A stretch of DNA of 64,000 nt. Source: Rhynchopus sp. YZ270_cl-10 (lineage: Eukaryota > Euglenozoa > Diplonemea > Diplonemida > Diplonemidae). Below are positions 13,628 to 24,140 of the stretch, one piece after another. The notes under the pieces are model-generated. The model saw only the letters and a list, made by a program, of their open reading frames with translations, did not search any database and was not told the DNA's origin. The translations under genes were made by a program, and so were the position numbers. Positions within the stretch are counted from its first letter, which is position 1, and the number at the start of each line of letters is the position of its first letter. Where the stretch lies: contig OZ037911.1 in NCBI GenBank assembly GCA_964035575.1, positions 1-64,000 of the forward strand, written 5' to 3'.

Positions 13628-13690
13628 TGATAAATTGTTGGAGTAGTGTAGTGGTCGGATGTGTTGCCACAGTTGTGCAATCTCCACTGT
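13628..13690 (-). repeat. SINE-like repeat family F, copy
   Basis: On the minus strand it ends TCCAACAATTTATC followed by an A run, with TTGCACAACTGTGGCAACA before it. Copies: 12087-12140, 24024-24062, the split copy around 47292/47885, and a fragment at 63491. Confidence 0.65.
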
Positions 13691-13749
13691 CTGTTTTTTG
13701 GTGTGAGAACGACACTCCATAAAAAAGACAAGGTTCAAGACACAGTACG

Positions 13750-14218
13750 ATGGGAATCCCGTTGGCTGTTATGAGTGAAAACATTGACACGAAGGAGGCT
13801 GCTCTTACGCTATTCATGGCGGAGAAGTTCGGTCTGGCCGCACCGATCGCAGACCGTCATCGTGCACTGCATCCCGTCACCGAAGTACTCCTCTTAAATG
13901 GACGTAGACCCGGAAACAAAGACGCACACGAGATGTGGGAGGACGAGGTGGACAATGCTCCTGAACAGCGGAACGCACATTCGGTACGCTATTCTTGCTG
14001 CTTCCACCCGAGGACAGTGAACAGCCTTCGCAATGTGTCGGGACCGGAGCTTAGAGTAACCTGCAAAGATGTGACCTGCAGCGAGGTGGGGGTGAACAAA
14101 GAAAAACGCATTTTTTTTTTAAATTCTCTTTTTATGTGCATCCTCCAGGCATATACCATGAAGGCAGAGTCGAGCAGCAGGGTTGCGCACTCAAGGTCAG
14201 GCATGAAAAGCCGGGTGT
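13750..14218 (+). other. Candidate plus-strand coding segment, unrecognised
   Basis: An open frame with ordinary, non-repetitive composition: MGIPLAVMSENIDTKEAALT, then MAEKFGLAAPIADRHRALHP and about 90 more residues, before it runs into A/T-rich spacer. It has no family I recognise and sits head-to-head with the Trp-motif gene. Its composition resembles coding DNA more than the surrounding repeats, but it could equally be a decayed gene or a mobile-element fragment. If real, it would be one of very few plus-strand genes in the window. Confidence 0.25.
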
Positions 14219-14275
14219 GTTTGTACCAAAATAGAAAAATAGAGAAAAAAAAAATACAATTTCCTTTTCCCGTCA

Positions 14276-14304
14276 AGATGAACCTAAGCCTCACTAAGGC
14301 ACCA
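14276..14304 (+). repeat. Hairpin repeat family A, diverged copy
   Basis: AGATGAACCTAAGCCTCACT followed by AAGGCACC. A second diverged copy follows at 14349-14379 with a different complementary stem (CCTAAT...ATTGG). Confidence 0.6.
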
Positions 14305-14418
14305 AGGAAATGCAAGCACGAAGAACGGTTTTTGTTTTTGTTTTTGTAAGACAAACCTAATCTATCAATTGGTCACCTTTCAAAAAGAATGCAGTAAAAT
14401 GAGGCGCATATTTCTGTG

Positions 14419-14466
14419 AAAAACTTGGTTTTGTAGATTAGTGTAGACCAGGATGAGCTCCACAAT
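14419..14466 (-). repeat. SINE-like repeat family E, copy
   Basis: On the plus strand: GAAAAACTTGGTTTTGTAGA, TTAGTGTAG, then GAGGATGAGCTCCA-like sequence. On the minus strand the element ends in an AACCAAGTTTTTC tail. Copies at 17656, 41933 (opposite orientation), 52083 and 55104. Confidence 0.65.
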
Positions 14467-15088
14467 TATTGAATATCCTTTTTTTAGGGCGACAACATAC
14501 AAAAGATTAAGATTGAAAACTGTGCTAAAACGCGGCTCGGCCGAGCTCAGGCAAAGGGTCGGACATAAAGTAATCCGTTCCGTGAGAGGGGTTCTTTTTG
14601 TTGCCTTGATAAACAAAACAAAACAAAACAAACACTTGGCAACCATGCCACAAAAGGCAGGTTCTGTGCACACAAGCAATGTCATTCACCTCGCAAAAAA
14701 GGCGAGACTGCATTATTTTGCATGTGGCAGACAGCACACCATTTATCCAGAGGCAGGCAGGGTACATAAAAACCTCTGGTCAGACTTTTTGAAGAAAAAA
14801 TAAAACACTTTGTAGACAATCTAGGAGACAACGAAACGGAACAAAAAAACCAAAACAAATTCGAGGGGGGAAAAAAACAGGGGGGGGGGAAGGGAGAGAG
14901 ATGTTGAAAAGTTGAAAGATGAACATGCCTCACAGTGCATACACATATTTTGTCATGATGTGTGTTTCTTTTTTTCTTTTTTTTTTTGCCAAAAAATCCG
15001 AGGCAAACAGAGAGAAGTTTTGTAAGATGAAGGCTTTTGTATAGTCACTTTGCCATTTTGTCTTTTTGGTACTACTGCTAACAATATA

Positions 15089-15140
15089 TTCCGCAAACCC
15101 GTAAATTTGCGGTTTTGCGGGTATATTTGCGGGTTTACGG
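15089..15140. repeat. Palindromic block with CGCAAACCCG motif
   Basis: CCGCAAACCCGTAAATTTGC is followed by GGTTTTGCGGG and TTTGCGGGTTTACGGGG, giving nested inverted repeats. The same motif occurs as an inverted pair at 10911-10936 and as direct copies at 56-73. Confidence 0.7.
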
Positions 15141-15865
15141 GGTGATGTGATACCGCCGCCACAGCACATAATCAATACACAGACCCAAGCAAAACCGCGT
15201 AAAAATCCTGCAAGAAAGGAAACCTCCCGGTCCATGACCCACAAGCCTTTCGATAAAAAAAAGAGCAAATCTTTGCAAGAAATGTGTCTCGCTGTGTCCA
15301 CAACCTCACTTCTCTTAAGGGTTGGGCAAGCACAAAACGGCAGTTTGGTCACTAAAGTCACTAATACTTTATGAATAATGGATGAACACCCCCCACTGTG
15401 ACTATTTGTTTGTGCGTAAAGTGTGTAATAAATATTCTGTGGTGTTTTTATTACCGCAATACGCTCCCACTGACTACCCTGGCCGTGAAGAGGAAATCTC
15501 GTTGAGGCCAAAAAAAAAAAACACCCCCCCCCAACCCCTCCCTTTTTGCATCAATAGCCACCCCACTTCCAAGGTGTGTTCTGCACTAAATTGTCACCCG
15601 AACGGCTAGGTTAACACATTTATTTCTTTTTGTTTTTTTGCTGTCCAACACTTCACCCTGTCCTAAGACGGGCTTCTGTCTCACAACGTTGCCCCCCACC
15701 CCAAAAAAAAAAAAGGTTAATCATTCACACTTTTTGCAGAGGAAAACTTCTATTCTCTGCTCAGGGCGTTTTGCCCTCGATTCCCCCCTCCCCCCCCATA
15801 CCCCCCCGTACCCCAATACACCCTTTTTTACCTTCACTACTGTAGCCTACCTACACTACTTTAAC

Positions 15866-17263
15866 TTACCCTATTTTTTTGTTGGTTTTCGATTTCGGCC
15901 GGGAGGCAGGGACTATATGACGGTCTTTGCTTTTCCGGTTTTTCTCGGAGACGCTTGGCCGTGGGTGTTTCACTTTGAATTCTACGGTGCGGTTTTGGCC
16001 GTTTCTTCTTACCCTGCAGACGACCACCCCTGTTGCGGACTGTGAAATGATAGAGTAGAGGTCTTGTTGGGTGATGACTGTCCGGCCGTCGCCGGACATG
16101 ATAATGTCTCCAACGTTGAAGGCATCTGTTGAGGTTGCCACCACCTTCCCTCCTACCTCTAACAGGACCCCCACTGACGGCAATGCGCTGTCCTTGCGTT
16201 GTGCAGCCACGACATCGTCCTCCTTCATGGAAGAGTCCAGATTGCTTGCCTCCCGGCGCATCGCATTGCTGTTGCGTGGAGAGTCCCCTTCGCCACGTCG
16301 TTTTGTCTTTGCATTTGCGGAGTGTGTTCGTTGCGCCGGAGGCGATGCGTCTCGTCTCCCAGGAAACAGTAATGTTGGTGAAGGGGATGCATTATGAACC
16401 GGAGCCCCCAACGACCCACCAAAGGTTTCCCGCCCCTTTTCTCTTGGGGAAGAGGACGGTGCAGGGTTGACTGCACCGCCTGGGGTGCTGTGTCGGTATC
16501 GTACTGCAGTGGAGGCAGTCTTGGTGACGGTGCTTGGTGCAGGGGATTTGGCTTCTATAGGTTGGGTGGAGACGGAGGGGGGGACTTTAGGGCCCTTTCG
16601 TCGGAGGGATGGGACCTCCCGCAGAGCGGTAGCGAGGATTGCGGTGAAGGCAGGAGCTTCTTCGGAATAGAGTTCTATCCGGAGGTCCGATTCTTGGAGG
16701 TTCAGGGAAAGTGCTGCGTTGTGGTGTTGGGTGGTGACAGAGGAGGCTTCTCCACGGCGGTGTTCTGAGGCAGCGGTGGTTAATGTCATGATTAATGTGT
16801 CCTTTGCGCGTTGGAGAAGGCGGACCTCGGAAAGGAGGGATGCGTTTTCGTCATCAGGGAGAAGTGCAGGGACTCCGGAGACATCGTCGGTTCCGGACAC
16901 CTGAGAGAGGGCGTCTCGGAAGAAGCGGGAGAGGATGTCGCCCAGGGCAGAGCGGACAGTGCTAATGGCGTCTCTGGCTTTGGTGGCGTCTTCTTGAAGG
17001 GAGGTTGCTTTCGCGGTGAGTGCGCGTGTCTCGTCTTGAGTGGCAGAGGTATTGGCAGCGGCAGAGGCAGTGAGGCGTTCGTTTTCCTCCTTCAACGCAG
17101 TGTGTTCTTGAGTGAGGGCGTCATAGTCGCGGTGGAGAACGTTGTAGGCATCGACCAAGAGGCGGCTTCCATCGGGTCGTTCCACAACACGGCCGTCTGC
17201 TCGTACCAAAGTTGTCCGCAAAGCAACGTCCTCTTTACTGATACGCTCGTTCTGCTGTTTCAT
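15866..17263 (-). CDS. Coiled-coil protein with C-terminal PDZ-like domain
   Basis: A 465-residue protein from the ATG at 17263 (MKQQNERISKEDVALR). Upstream in-frame sequence is a Lys-rich translation of A/T runs, so I start here. Residues about 35-125 are predicted coiled coil (DALTQEHTALKEENERLTAS). About 230-350 is Ser/Pro-rich linker. Residues about 361-432 (LPSVGVLLEVGGKVVATSTD and VGDIIMSGDGRTVITQQDLY) have the PDZ pattern of a carboxylate loop, the NVGDII strand and the GDGRTV turn. A basic tail follows. PDZ domains bind short C-terminal peptides, so this is probably a scaffold or adaptor; partners are unknown. It is a single exon, with no obvious orthologue by eye. Confidence 0.85.
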   Translation of the reverse strand: MKQQNERISKEDVALRTTLVRADGRVVERPDGSRLLVDAYNVLHRDYDALTQEHTALKEENERLTASAAANTSATQDETRALTAKATSLQEDATKARDAISTVRSALGDILSRFFRDALSQVSGTDDVSGVPALLPDDENASLLSEVRLLQRAKDTLIMTLTTAASEHRRGEASSVTTQHHNAALSLNLQESDLRIELYSEEAPAFTAILATALREVPSLRRKGPKVPPSVSTQPIEAKSPAPSTVTKTASTAVRYRHSTPGGAVNPAPSSSPREKGRETFGGSLGAPVHNASPSPTLLFPGRRDASPPAQRTHSANAKTKRRGEGDSPRNSNAMRREASNLDSSMKEDDVVAAQRKDSALPSVGVLLEVGGKVVATSTDAFNVGDIIMSGDGRTVITQQDLYSIISQSATGVVVCRVRRNGQNRTVEFKVKHPRPSVSEKNRKSKDRHIVPASRPKSKTNKKIG

Positions 17264-17807
17264 TTTTGAATTTTTTTTTTTTTTGAGTTTTTTTTTCCCA
17301 AAACCCCCAAGGGTTTTGAAGATCTGGAGTGGAGTGGAGTCGTGTTGGGTAATGTGTAGCGGGAAAATATAGGGGGGGCGAAGAATAAACAATAATCACA
17401 TTGTTCAGACAGGGTCACTTTTTTTTTGCCTTTTTTTTGTCCGCCCCCACCCCACATTTTTTTTTGCTATTTTTAAAAAAATTCCTCGTTTTCTCCCCCC
17501 TATTTGTAGTCGCAAGCGACACCCCCACACCCAAGGTCTCGGAAGTGTCTGATTTTGGGTTGTTATTTTATTTATTTTTCTCCCCGAAAAAAAAAAAAAT
17601 GACAACGTGTAAGGCGCAACCTGTGTGAACTACACGCATCATTGCTTTTTTTTTTTGAAAACTTGGTTGTATTAGTGTAGCCATCCTAGAGTGTGCTCCA
17701 CTCTAAGTGTAGACACCAGAGGATGAGCTCACAAATAGAATATAACTTTTCCTTCCCTCCCCCATAACTTTTGTGAAATTTTTCGTTCGTGTGCTCTATC
17801 CGATCCC

Positions 17808-17847
17808 CACCCACACCCACACCCACACCCACACCCACACCCACACA
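17808..17847 (+). repeat. Hexanucleotide array (ACACCC)n
   Basis: About six to seven perfect units; on the other strand this is TGTGGG-type. It is short and interstitial, so I read it as a microsatellite rather than a telomere. Confidence 0.85.
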
Positions 17848-18045
17848 GGTACCGGTCTGAATACAGGACAAAATAAATCCAAAATATGCCGTACAAGATG
17901 GAGAGTTTGTCCATCAAAAATAAAAAAAAGGTGGAATTTTTTTTTTACAGCTCAGACACCTCAAAAAAATGCAGATTCTGGGTAGAAAAAACAAAAAGGA
18001 AAAAGTTGGGCAGATGAACTTCAGCCTCATCTTTGACTTAAAAAG

Positions 18046-18090
18046 AGAGAAGTTGAAAGTGCAAACGCCTCACCGTACATCGGCGGACGG
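18046..18090 (+). repeat. Interspersed repeat family B, copy
   Basis: AGAGAAGTTGAAAGTGCAAA followed by CGCCTCACCGTACATCGGCG and GACGG. The CGCC...GGCG arms pair. Confidence 0.75.
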
Positions 18091-19738
18091 AGAGCACAAA
18101 AAAAAAGAAAAATAGAAAACGGGAAAACTTGAGACTCATTTCCTCCCCCCAAGTTGGGCAGGGAGAACCACATAGTGCACAGTACTGTTTGTTGTGGAGA
18201 GATTAGGGAAGAGGGGGAGAAGCGGGAGGGGGGATAAGGGAATTGGAAGAAAGTTGTTCCATATCTGGAAAATTGGAAAATAAAGTGGTTTCTCCATTCC
18301 CTTTTGGCGAGGGTGGTCGGGGGGGCTGTACACCATACACGACAAACATTTGTCATGACATAACAAGCAAATGTTACAAGCACACTAACAGGCACAAAAA
18401 CGTTATGCTTATGTAATGACAAGAGTCGCTGTGATAACAATAGATACTAGAACGCAACAATGGCAAAAACGAAAGGGGGTTTTCGGCCTCTAAACTGTAC
18501 ACACAACAGAAAATGTGACGAAATATCAAAAAATGGCTTGAAAGAATGTGCCTCCTCCACATATGGGCAATGTTCCACTCAAGGGAGCTTCCCACACAAC
18601 GTGCGCTTTTCAACACATATCTTCCAGGTTTTTTCTTTAAATTTTTCAATAAAAACACAACCACCCCCCCGGCGGGATAATTTATGTGGGTGCGAAGTGA
18701 TTGCCATTATCAAAAATTTTTTTTGGTTGTACATTATTTTTTGCGCACACTTTTAAAACTACAGGAGAAACATAACACAAAAACCCCTTCTCCCCCCTCC
18801 TTGCGGGTCTTTATACAAAAGGTAAAATTTACATAAAAAGAACAAAATAAAAATTTGTAAAATGAATGTGCCTCTTGTGCACAATTCGAAGAATAAAGAG
18901 CTTATACGATGAACATAGGCCTCTCTTTGCTTATAAAATTGAATTATTCAGAATAATGATACTGAAGAGAGTGGAGGAGGCTCAAAAATGAGGGAACGCG
19001 GGAAAATTTGTTGACCCACACACCTCACTCTACTGTCGGAGAGTAGCAGAAGCAATGCACCACAAAATAAGAAGGTGGCGTCGAAAAGTTGCAAAGTAAA
19101 TGCCTCTTTTTTGGGTCAAGACACACTAAGAGAGGGTCCGCGTTGAGATAAAATTTGAAAGATAAATCTCGCTGAAAACCTCTTTTTGCCCATAATAATT
19201 TTCCACACAAAAAATAAAAGCCAAAAAAGGGGGGAGAAACTGTGCGAAAAAAAACTCCCCTCTGTACTCCGTACACATCATCAGAAGGAAGGAGAATCCA
19301 CTTCAGAGGGAAACAAAAAAAGAGAAAAAACTTGAACAACATTTTTCTCGTGTGTGTGTTTTTTTACCCCACCAACGAACGTAGTATAGCAACGCCCTCT
19401 CTCGCAGACAAAGGTAGGGGAAAAAGCTCCGAAAGATGCATTGGGGTCTCACAGGACGAATACCAAATATCTTAGAAAACAAAAGGCCCCAACCAGAACA
19501 GCAAGAAGGAAAAAAAAAAGTGGGGAAGATTGCCGCGAAAAAATAAAATAAAGTTTGGCTTACAATAAAGCGTCGTGACTGCGTACCCAAAAAAAAGTAT
19601 AGATTAAAACTAAAGGCGTCACTCCTGGAAAGACTGGCCTTTTTACCCTTCCCACCCATGCTGTTGCTCACCCCCTCCACACCTTCCTCTCCTTACCCTT
19701 CCTCCCCTGCCCCGTTCACACCCAGGATTGCCTCAGCT

Positions 19739-21478
19739 CTACGCCAGGTCCAAGACAATTCTCTGTGGGTCCTCAATCAGGTTCTTGATCTGTGGGAAAA
19801 GGGTGGATTTTTAGTGCAAAAACCACGAGAGAGAGAAGAGAGGGGTGTGTGTTCCCTCTCGTCGTCAGTGATCTAAAATACGTGGCAAAATACGTATTAA
19901 TACGTAATACGTGGCTTACCCCCCCACGCATTACGTATTTTAGATCACTGCTCGTTGTGGGGTGTGCATACCTTGACAAGGAATGTGACGGCATCGCGTC
20001 CGTCGATGAGACGGTGGTCGTATGTCAGTGCCACAGCCATGATCGGACGTGCGCTGATGTTGCCGTTCTGTGAAGAAAGAAAAGAAGATTGATTTGAAAT
20101 ACAACACCCCGCTCGTGACAGTGGGCCTAGGTGCATGACTGGGTGTAGCGGGGGTGGACACTCAACCAGAAGAAAAGTTTATAAGATGCAAGGTGACTAA
20201 GCGCTCTCGTGCTCAGTCTAAAAAAGAGAAGTTGAAAGTGCAAACAAATTTCCTCGCCGTACATTGGCGGACGCAGGTCCTGAACGTAGATACCAGAATA
20301 TGTAATGTTGAAGGAAAAAATAGACATTATACGTTGCCACAGCCTGTATTTTCCCCCCCATAGATTGCATTGCATACCTTGTCAACCCAGGCCTTCTGCT
20401 TCACTGCGTGCATACCCAGCACAGCGGACTGCGGGGGGTTGATGATGGGGGTACCCATCCACGACCCGTAGACTCCTCCGTTCGAGATGGTGAAAGTGCC
20501 GCCGGACATCTCAGCGATCGAGAGGTTGCCTGACTTGGCCTTCTCCGCAAGCCCGCCGATGGTCTTCTCGATGTCGGCGAAGTTCATCTCCTGGACGTCT
20601 CTCAGGACAGGCACGACAAGGCCGTTGGGGATCGCCACCGCAACAGAGATGTCGACGTAGTCGTGGTACACAATCGAGTTCGTCTCCAGGTCCATGTAGG
20701 CGTTCACAACCGGCACTGCCTCGAGCGCGCTGGCAGAGGCCTTCACAAAGGCGGACATGAACCCAAGCTTGACGCCGTGCTTCTCAAGGAACTCGTCCTT
20801 GTATTCGTTGCGGAGCGCGGTGAGGTTGGTCATGTCGATCTCGTTGAAGGTGGTGAGCATGGCTGCGGTGTTCTGCGACGCCTTCAGTCTGTCGGCAATG
20901 CGCTTGCGCATGGGTGTAAGGCGGACACGCTTCTCACGCTCGGTGGAGGCAACGAACTGCTGGGCAGGGGCGGCAGGGGCCTTCTTGGCGGGTGCAGGCT
21001 TTGCGGCCACGGGTGCGGCAGCAGCAGGGGCAGCGGCTGCGGCAGCGGGTGCAGCTGCGGCAGGCGCGGCAGCAGCAGGCTCGTCGTCGTCAGACACGAC
21101 AGCCTCCTTCATCTTGATCAGCGGGTCGCCAACGTTGACCGTGACACCCTCTTCCACAAGCAACTCTGTGATGATCCCGTCATGGGGCGCACGCACCGGC
21201 ACAACAGCCTTGTCAGACTCAATCTCCCCAAGCGTGTCGTCCTCACGCACCTGGTCGCCCACAGCCACCTTCCACGACCCGACGGTCCCCTCGCTGATCG
21301 ACTCCGCAATCTCCTTGCAGTTGATCGTGGTGCAGGCGCGGACCTGGCGCATCGGTGCGAAGGCACGCATGGGAACCACATGTCTGCGGCTGTTCCCCAC
21401 AACGGACACAACAGCACGTCCCGAGGCACGGAGCGCACCTATCCGTGCGAAATTCAAGGCAACGGTACGGCCCAACAT
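19739..21478 (-). CDS. DLST: Dihydrolipoamide succinyltransferase, E2 of the 2-oxoglutarate dehydrogenase complex
   Basis: Mitochondrial TCA-cycle enzyme that transfers the succinyl group from the lipoyl arm to CoA. Three exons (20378-21478, 19972-20067 and 19739-19789) join in phase 0 to 415 residues. The N terminus is Arg-rich and acid-poor, as a mitochondrial presequence should be. The lipoyl domain carries [15 protein letters not shown] with lipoyl-lysine Lys90. An Ala/Pro-rich hinge spans about 134-172. There is no E3-binding domain, as is usual for eukaryotic DLST. The catalytic domain opens [20 protein letters not shown] and [12 protein letters not shown], which is diagnostic for the succinyl rather than the acetyl form. 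The active-site DHRLIDG lies in exon 2. Both introns (182 and 310 bases) contain mobile elements. Upstream of the ATG, CTTCCATTTTAG looks like an acceptor. Confidence 0.95.
19866..19950. mobile_element. hAT-type MITE inside DLST intron 2
   Basis: Perfect 18-bp terminal inverted repeats CAGTGATCTAAAATACGT (19866-19883 and 19933-19950). They are flanked by CTCGTCGT on the left and CTCGTTGT on the right, an 8-bp target duplication with one mismatch. CAG-type ends plus 8-bp duplications are typical of hAT transposons. Internal sequence is just 49 bases, ACGTATTAATACGTAATACGTG-like, with further nested palindromes. Confidence 0.8.
20090..20160 (+). repeat. Interspersed repeat family C, copy in DLST intron 1
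   Basis: GATTTGAAATACAACACCCC, GCTCGTGACAGTGGGCC, GTGCATGACTGGGTGTAG and GGGGGTGGACA. It is followed directly by hairpin-A and family B material, so the 310-base intron is almost entirely repeat. Confidence 0.75.
20173..20218 (+). repeat. Rearranged hairpin repeat A in DLST intron 1
   Basis: Starts like family A (AGAAAAGTTTATAAGATG). It then continues CAAGGTGACTAAGCGCTCTC and GTGCTCAGTC, which puts the GGTGAC arm on the wrong side: an apparent rearrangement or partial inversion. Confidence 0.6.
20224..20278 (+). repeat. Interspersed repeat family B, copy in DLST intron 1
   Basis: AAGAGAAGTTGAAAGTGCAA, ACAAATTTCCTCGCCGTACA, TTGGCGGACGCAGG. Confidence 0.7.
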
Positions 21479-21573
21479 TGTGACGCTTCTTTTGAGTTCT
21501 TGTCTAAAATGGAAGTGAAGTTTGTTTTACTTTGAGATTTGCAGTTTGAGCAACCTAACTCCTACGAATGCAA

Positions 21574-21622
21574 GAAAAGAAACGTTTTATACGACCGAAC
21601 CTAAGCCTCGCTTGGTCACCTT
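21574..21622 (+). repeat. Hairpin repeat family A with compensated stem
   Basis: GAAACGTTTTATACGACCGA is followed by ACCTAAGC-CTC-GCTTGGT and CACCTT. The right arm change (TTGG) pairs with the CCTAAGC side in a shifted register. Confidence 0.65.
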
Positions 21623-22232
21623 GTCATCACATTCATTATCACACAGCATTCAGCTGCGCGGGTTCAAAATAAAAAATAAAAATCAAAGACGGATATCTCT
21701 TCCACACACATCATTACACTGTCACATCGACCCTTAAATAGGTGATCCATTGCCCTTTTAGGCAATGCGGTCTTCGGACCAAATTGAAAACAGGGAATCC
21801 ACTAAGGGGACGTGCATTTTTTAGCATGCGGAAGAGCGAGCCAATAGCAGGTATGTGATGCTCCTAAATGTCCTAGGCTGCGCGCACTACACTGACGCAT
21901 TCAACGAGTCTGATTGCGCAAAACAAAACGCAATATTAAAGAGAAGCGTCAAAAAGGGGGATATAGAGAAGTGTCTTTCTTTTTGCGTTGAGAGCTTTCC
22001 TTAAAAGGAGGGGCTGGTTTTGAACCTTCCCTCACAGGGCTGACTACATGAAAGAGAATTTTGGCATAAAAAAAAAAACTACATCATGTATGTTCTCCTT
22101 GAAGGGGAGAAGGGCACAGAAGGAAAAAAAAAGTGAAGTTGATGAGTGCAAAACGTCTCTTGGAAGCAAAGCACCGAACAGGATGCGAGTGGGGGTGAAG
22201 AGGAAAAGGTCAGATGGTACTCTAGGACTATG

Positions 22233-22623
22233 ATGTAAAATGTTGGACCGTACAAAAAAAAACTTTTTTTTGGACAGTGGAGATATGCACAACTGTGGGC
22301 AACACTACCGAGGCAACAACACACTGCTCCAAGAATTTATCAAAAAAAATAATAAACAAAACTCATCAATAATAAAGTGAAGTTATTAATGCAGGCACCT
22401 CCGACTCACCCACTGTACGATGCCAGCCATCCGGATGAAAGCACAAAATAATAAAAAAAGGTCCCAAGGCATTGCCGCTTCCACACCCGGAGGGGGGTGG
22501 CGGTGTTGCGGAGAACGGTCAACGACGTGAACACTTTCCGCTCACAAAGTAGTGTACGTAAAATAATAATAAAATCCCAAAAAAATGTTTCAACGTCTTT
22601 TGTACGGTCCAACGGTTTTTACG
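22233..22623. mobile_element. MITE-like element with about 25-bp imperfect inverted repeats
   Basis: Left end TGTAAAATGTTGGACCGTAC is matched at the right by GTACGGTCCAAC and TTTTTACG (22600-22622). A family D copy (22388-22442) lies inside it. The TIR core resembles those of the COPB2-upstream MITE and the 22833 hairpin. Confidence 0.5.
22388..22442 (+). repeat. Family D repeat, copy
   Basis: AATGCAGGCACCTCCGACTC, ACCCACTGTACGATGCCAGC, CATCCGGATGAAA. The GGCA...TGCC arms can pair. Confidence 0.75.
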
Positions 22624-22832
22624 TATAGTATACTGTACGGTATGATGAGCTGCGCTGAAAGGAAATGGTTCAGGACAGAAGGATGATGGTGGTCAGAAAA
22701 GGGGAAGTGCTGGTCACATGATGCTAAGCTACTACAATGCTTGGGACCACATTTTTTTTAAAAAAAGAACTTCATTTCATTATGCTTTCAAATCAAAGAA
22801 AAGAAAGTACAAAGGACGTTGTCCAGATACAT

Positions 22833-22888
22833 CGACCGTAATAATGTTCGACCTTTTTTTTTACGGTCGAACATTTTTTACGATTACG
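22833..22888. repeat. Short inverted repeat of the CCGTAA family
   Basis: CGACCGTAATAATGTTCGAC followed by a T run, then ACGGTCGAACATTTTTTACG and ATTACG. Nearly the whole element is a foldback. Confidence 0.65.
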
Positions 22889-22901
22889 ACCCAATAGGAA
22901 G

Positions 22902-22950
22902 AAAGAAGTTGAAAGTGCAAACCGCCTCACCGTTCATCGGCGGACGCAAG
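22902..22950 (+). repeat. Interspersed repeat family B, copy
   Basis: AAAGAAGTTGAAAGTGCAAA, CCGCCTCACCGTTCATCGGC, GGACGCAAG. It lies right next to the 22833 foldback. Confidence 0.75.
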
Positions 22951-23162
22951 CAATGAAAAAAAAGAAGGAAAAAAAAAACGGGGAAAAAAAAATAACTGAA
23001 GATGAATATTCCTCTTGCACACAGCATCACATTTTCCATTTCTAAATGCACACAAATCCTAATTCCCAACCGCGTTGACCGCCGTCAGGTGTGTGGAAAG
23101 GTATTTTTTTTTTGCGTAAATAGGGATTTTATTTACCCCTTTTTAAGTACAGAAATGGTGAC

Positions 23163-23196
23163 AAGATGAACCTAAGCCTCTCGCGTTTAGTCACCT
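23163..23196 (+). repeat. Hairpin repeat family A, copy
   Basis: AAGATGAACCTAAGCCTCTC followed by GCGTTTAGTCACCT; one G:T-compatible change in the right arm. A family D copy follows at 23213-23275. Confidence 0.7.
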
Positions 23197-24140
23197 AAAA
23201 AAAGGAGTAGTTTGTTGATGCAGGCACCTCCGACTGACCCACTGTACGATGCCAGCCATCCAGATGAAAGACCACAAAAAAGAAAAAAAGAAAGCATTTG
23301 ATAATCTGTTGGTGCAGAGTGTCGCAAAGACAGTCAGTCTTCGCTTCTCCAGATTTTTTTTTTGAGCAACAAAAAGCAAACTAAAAAAACCCCCCGAAAA
23401 GGGGGGGAACTGAGATGCCCTCCCTTTTTACGAGGGGAAGAAAAATGGGTTCGTCCATAACCCGGGGGAGGGGGAGAGGGGAGGGGAAGTTGGAGTTGGT
23501 GAAGATGAACGCAAAGCCGCATGCTTACTTTTACACAAAGAAAAACTCACATCGGAAAAAATAACAACATAAATTTATCGAAAAAAAAAAAAAAACGAAA
23601 AAAAAGAAGTTATTTCGACAATACCATACGGGTTAGGGGATGTTTTTCTTAACACCCCCCAGGGTGTTTTTATGCTTTTGTTTTGGTTCGTGTCTTATTT
23701 CATTTTATTGTTTCTTTTTTGAAGGTGTATTGGAACACGCTCCCAGACTTTGCCATACATTACTGTTTTTTGTTGTGTCGACAATCACCTGCTAGTGCAG
23801 GATCTGTACTCAATGTCGCCCGAAGGCTATTGTACTTAAAAGATATAGACGGAGGTCGTCCTCAACTCTGGAAAGTCGCTTTTATTTGTTGTTTATGCAT
23901 TCGCATTTTTTTTTTTTTTTTTTTTTTTTTGAAAACTTGGTTGTATCATAGAAGGATTGTGCAACCAACGAAAACTCCGTTTCTACCTGCTGTTCTCACT
24001 ATTTCTTTTTTTGTTTCTTTTTTTGATAAATTGTTGGAGTGTAGTTGCCTCGGTTGTGTTGCCATTTTTTCCCCCCCTATTATCACACCTGAAGGGGATT
24101 TTTTTGTTTACTATTTCTTCCTGCGATTTAGTCTTTCACT

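Larger units (their letters stand above)
14380..15865. other. Spacer with repeats only
   Basis: Holds a family E copy, a diverged hairpin at 14921-14943, and a palindromic block at 15089-15140 built from CCGCAAACCCGTAAA and its complement. No gene recognised. Confidence 0.6.
17264..19738. other. Spacer with repeats and a hexanucleotide array
   Basis: Contains a family E pair (17656-17735), a (CACACC)n array, diverged hairpins (18013, 18857 and 18908), a family B copy (18046) and a family D-like trace. No protein-coding region recognised. Confidence 0.6.
21479..24140. other. Spacer with repeats and TIR elements
   Basis: Contains hairpin-A copies (21574 and 23163), the 22233-22623 TIR element, a short TIR hairpin at 22833-22888, family B (22902) and D (22388, 23213) copies, a 22-base T run at 23910-23931 and family F (24024). 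No gene recognised. Confidence 0.6.

Noticed and set aside
17808..17847. Telomere-like TGTGGG array
   Set aside because: Only about 40 bases and internal to the sequence, so an ordinary microsatellite is simpler.
19739..21478. Pyruvate dehydrogenase E2 instead of DLST
   Set aside because: A single lipoyl domain, no E3-binding domain, and [12 protein letters not shown] with SQNTAAML are characteristic of the succinyltransferase.
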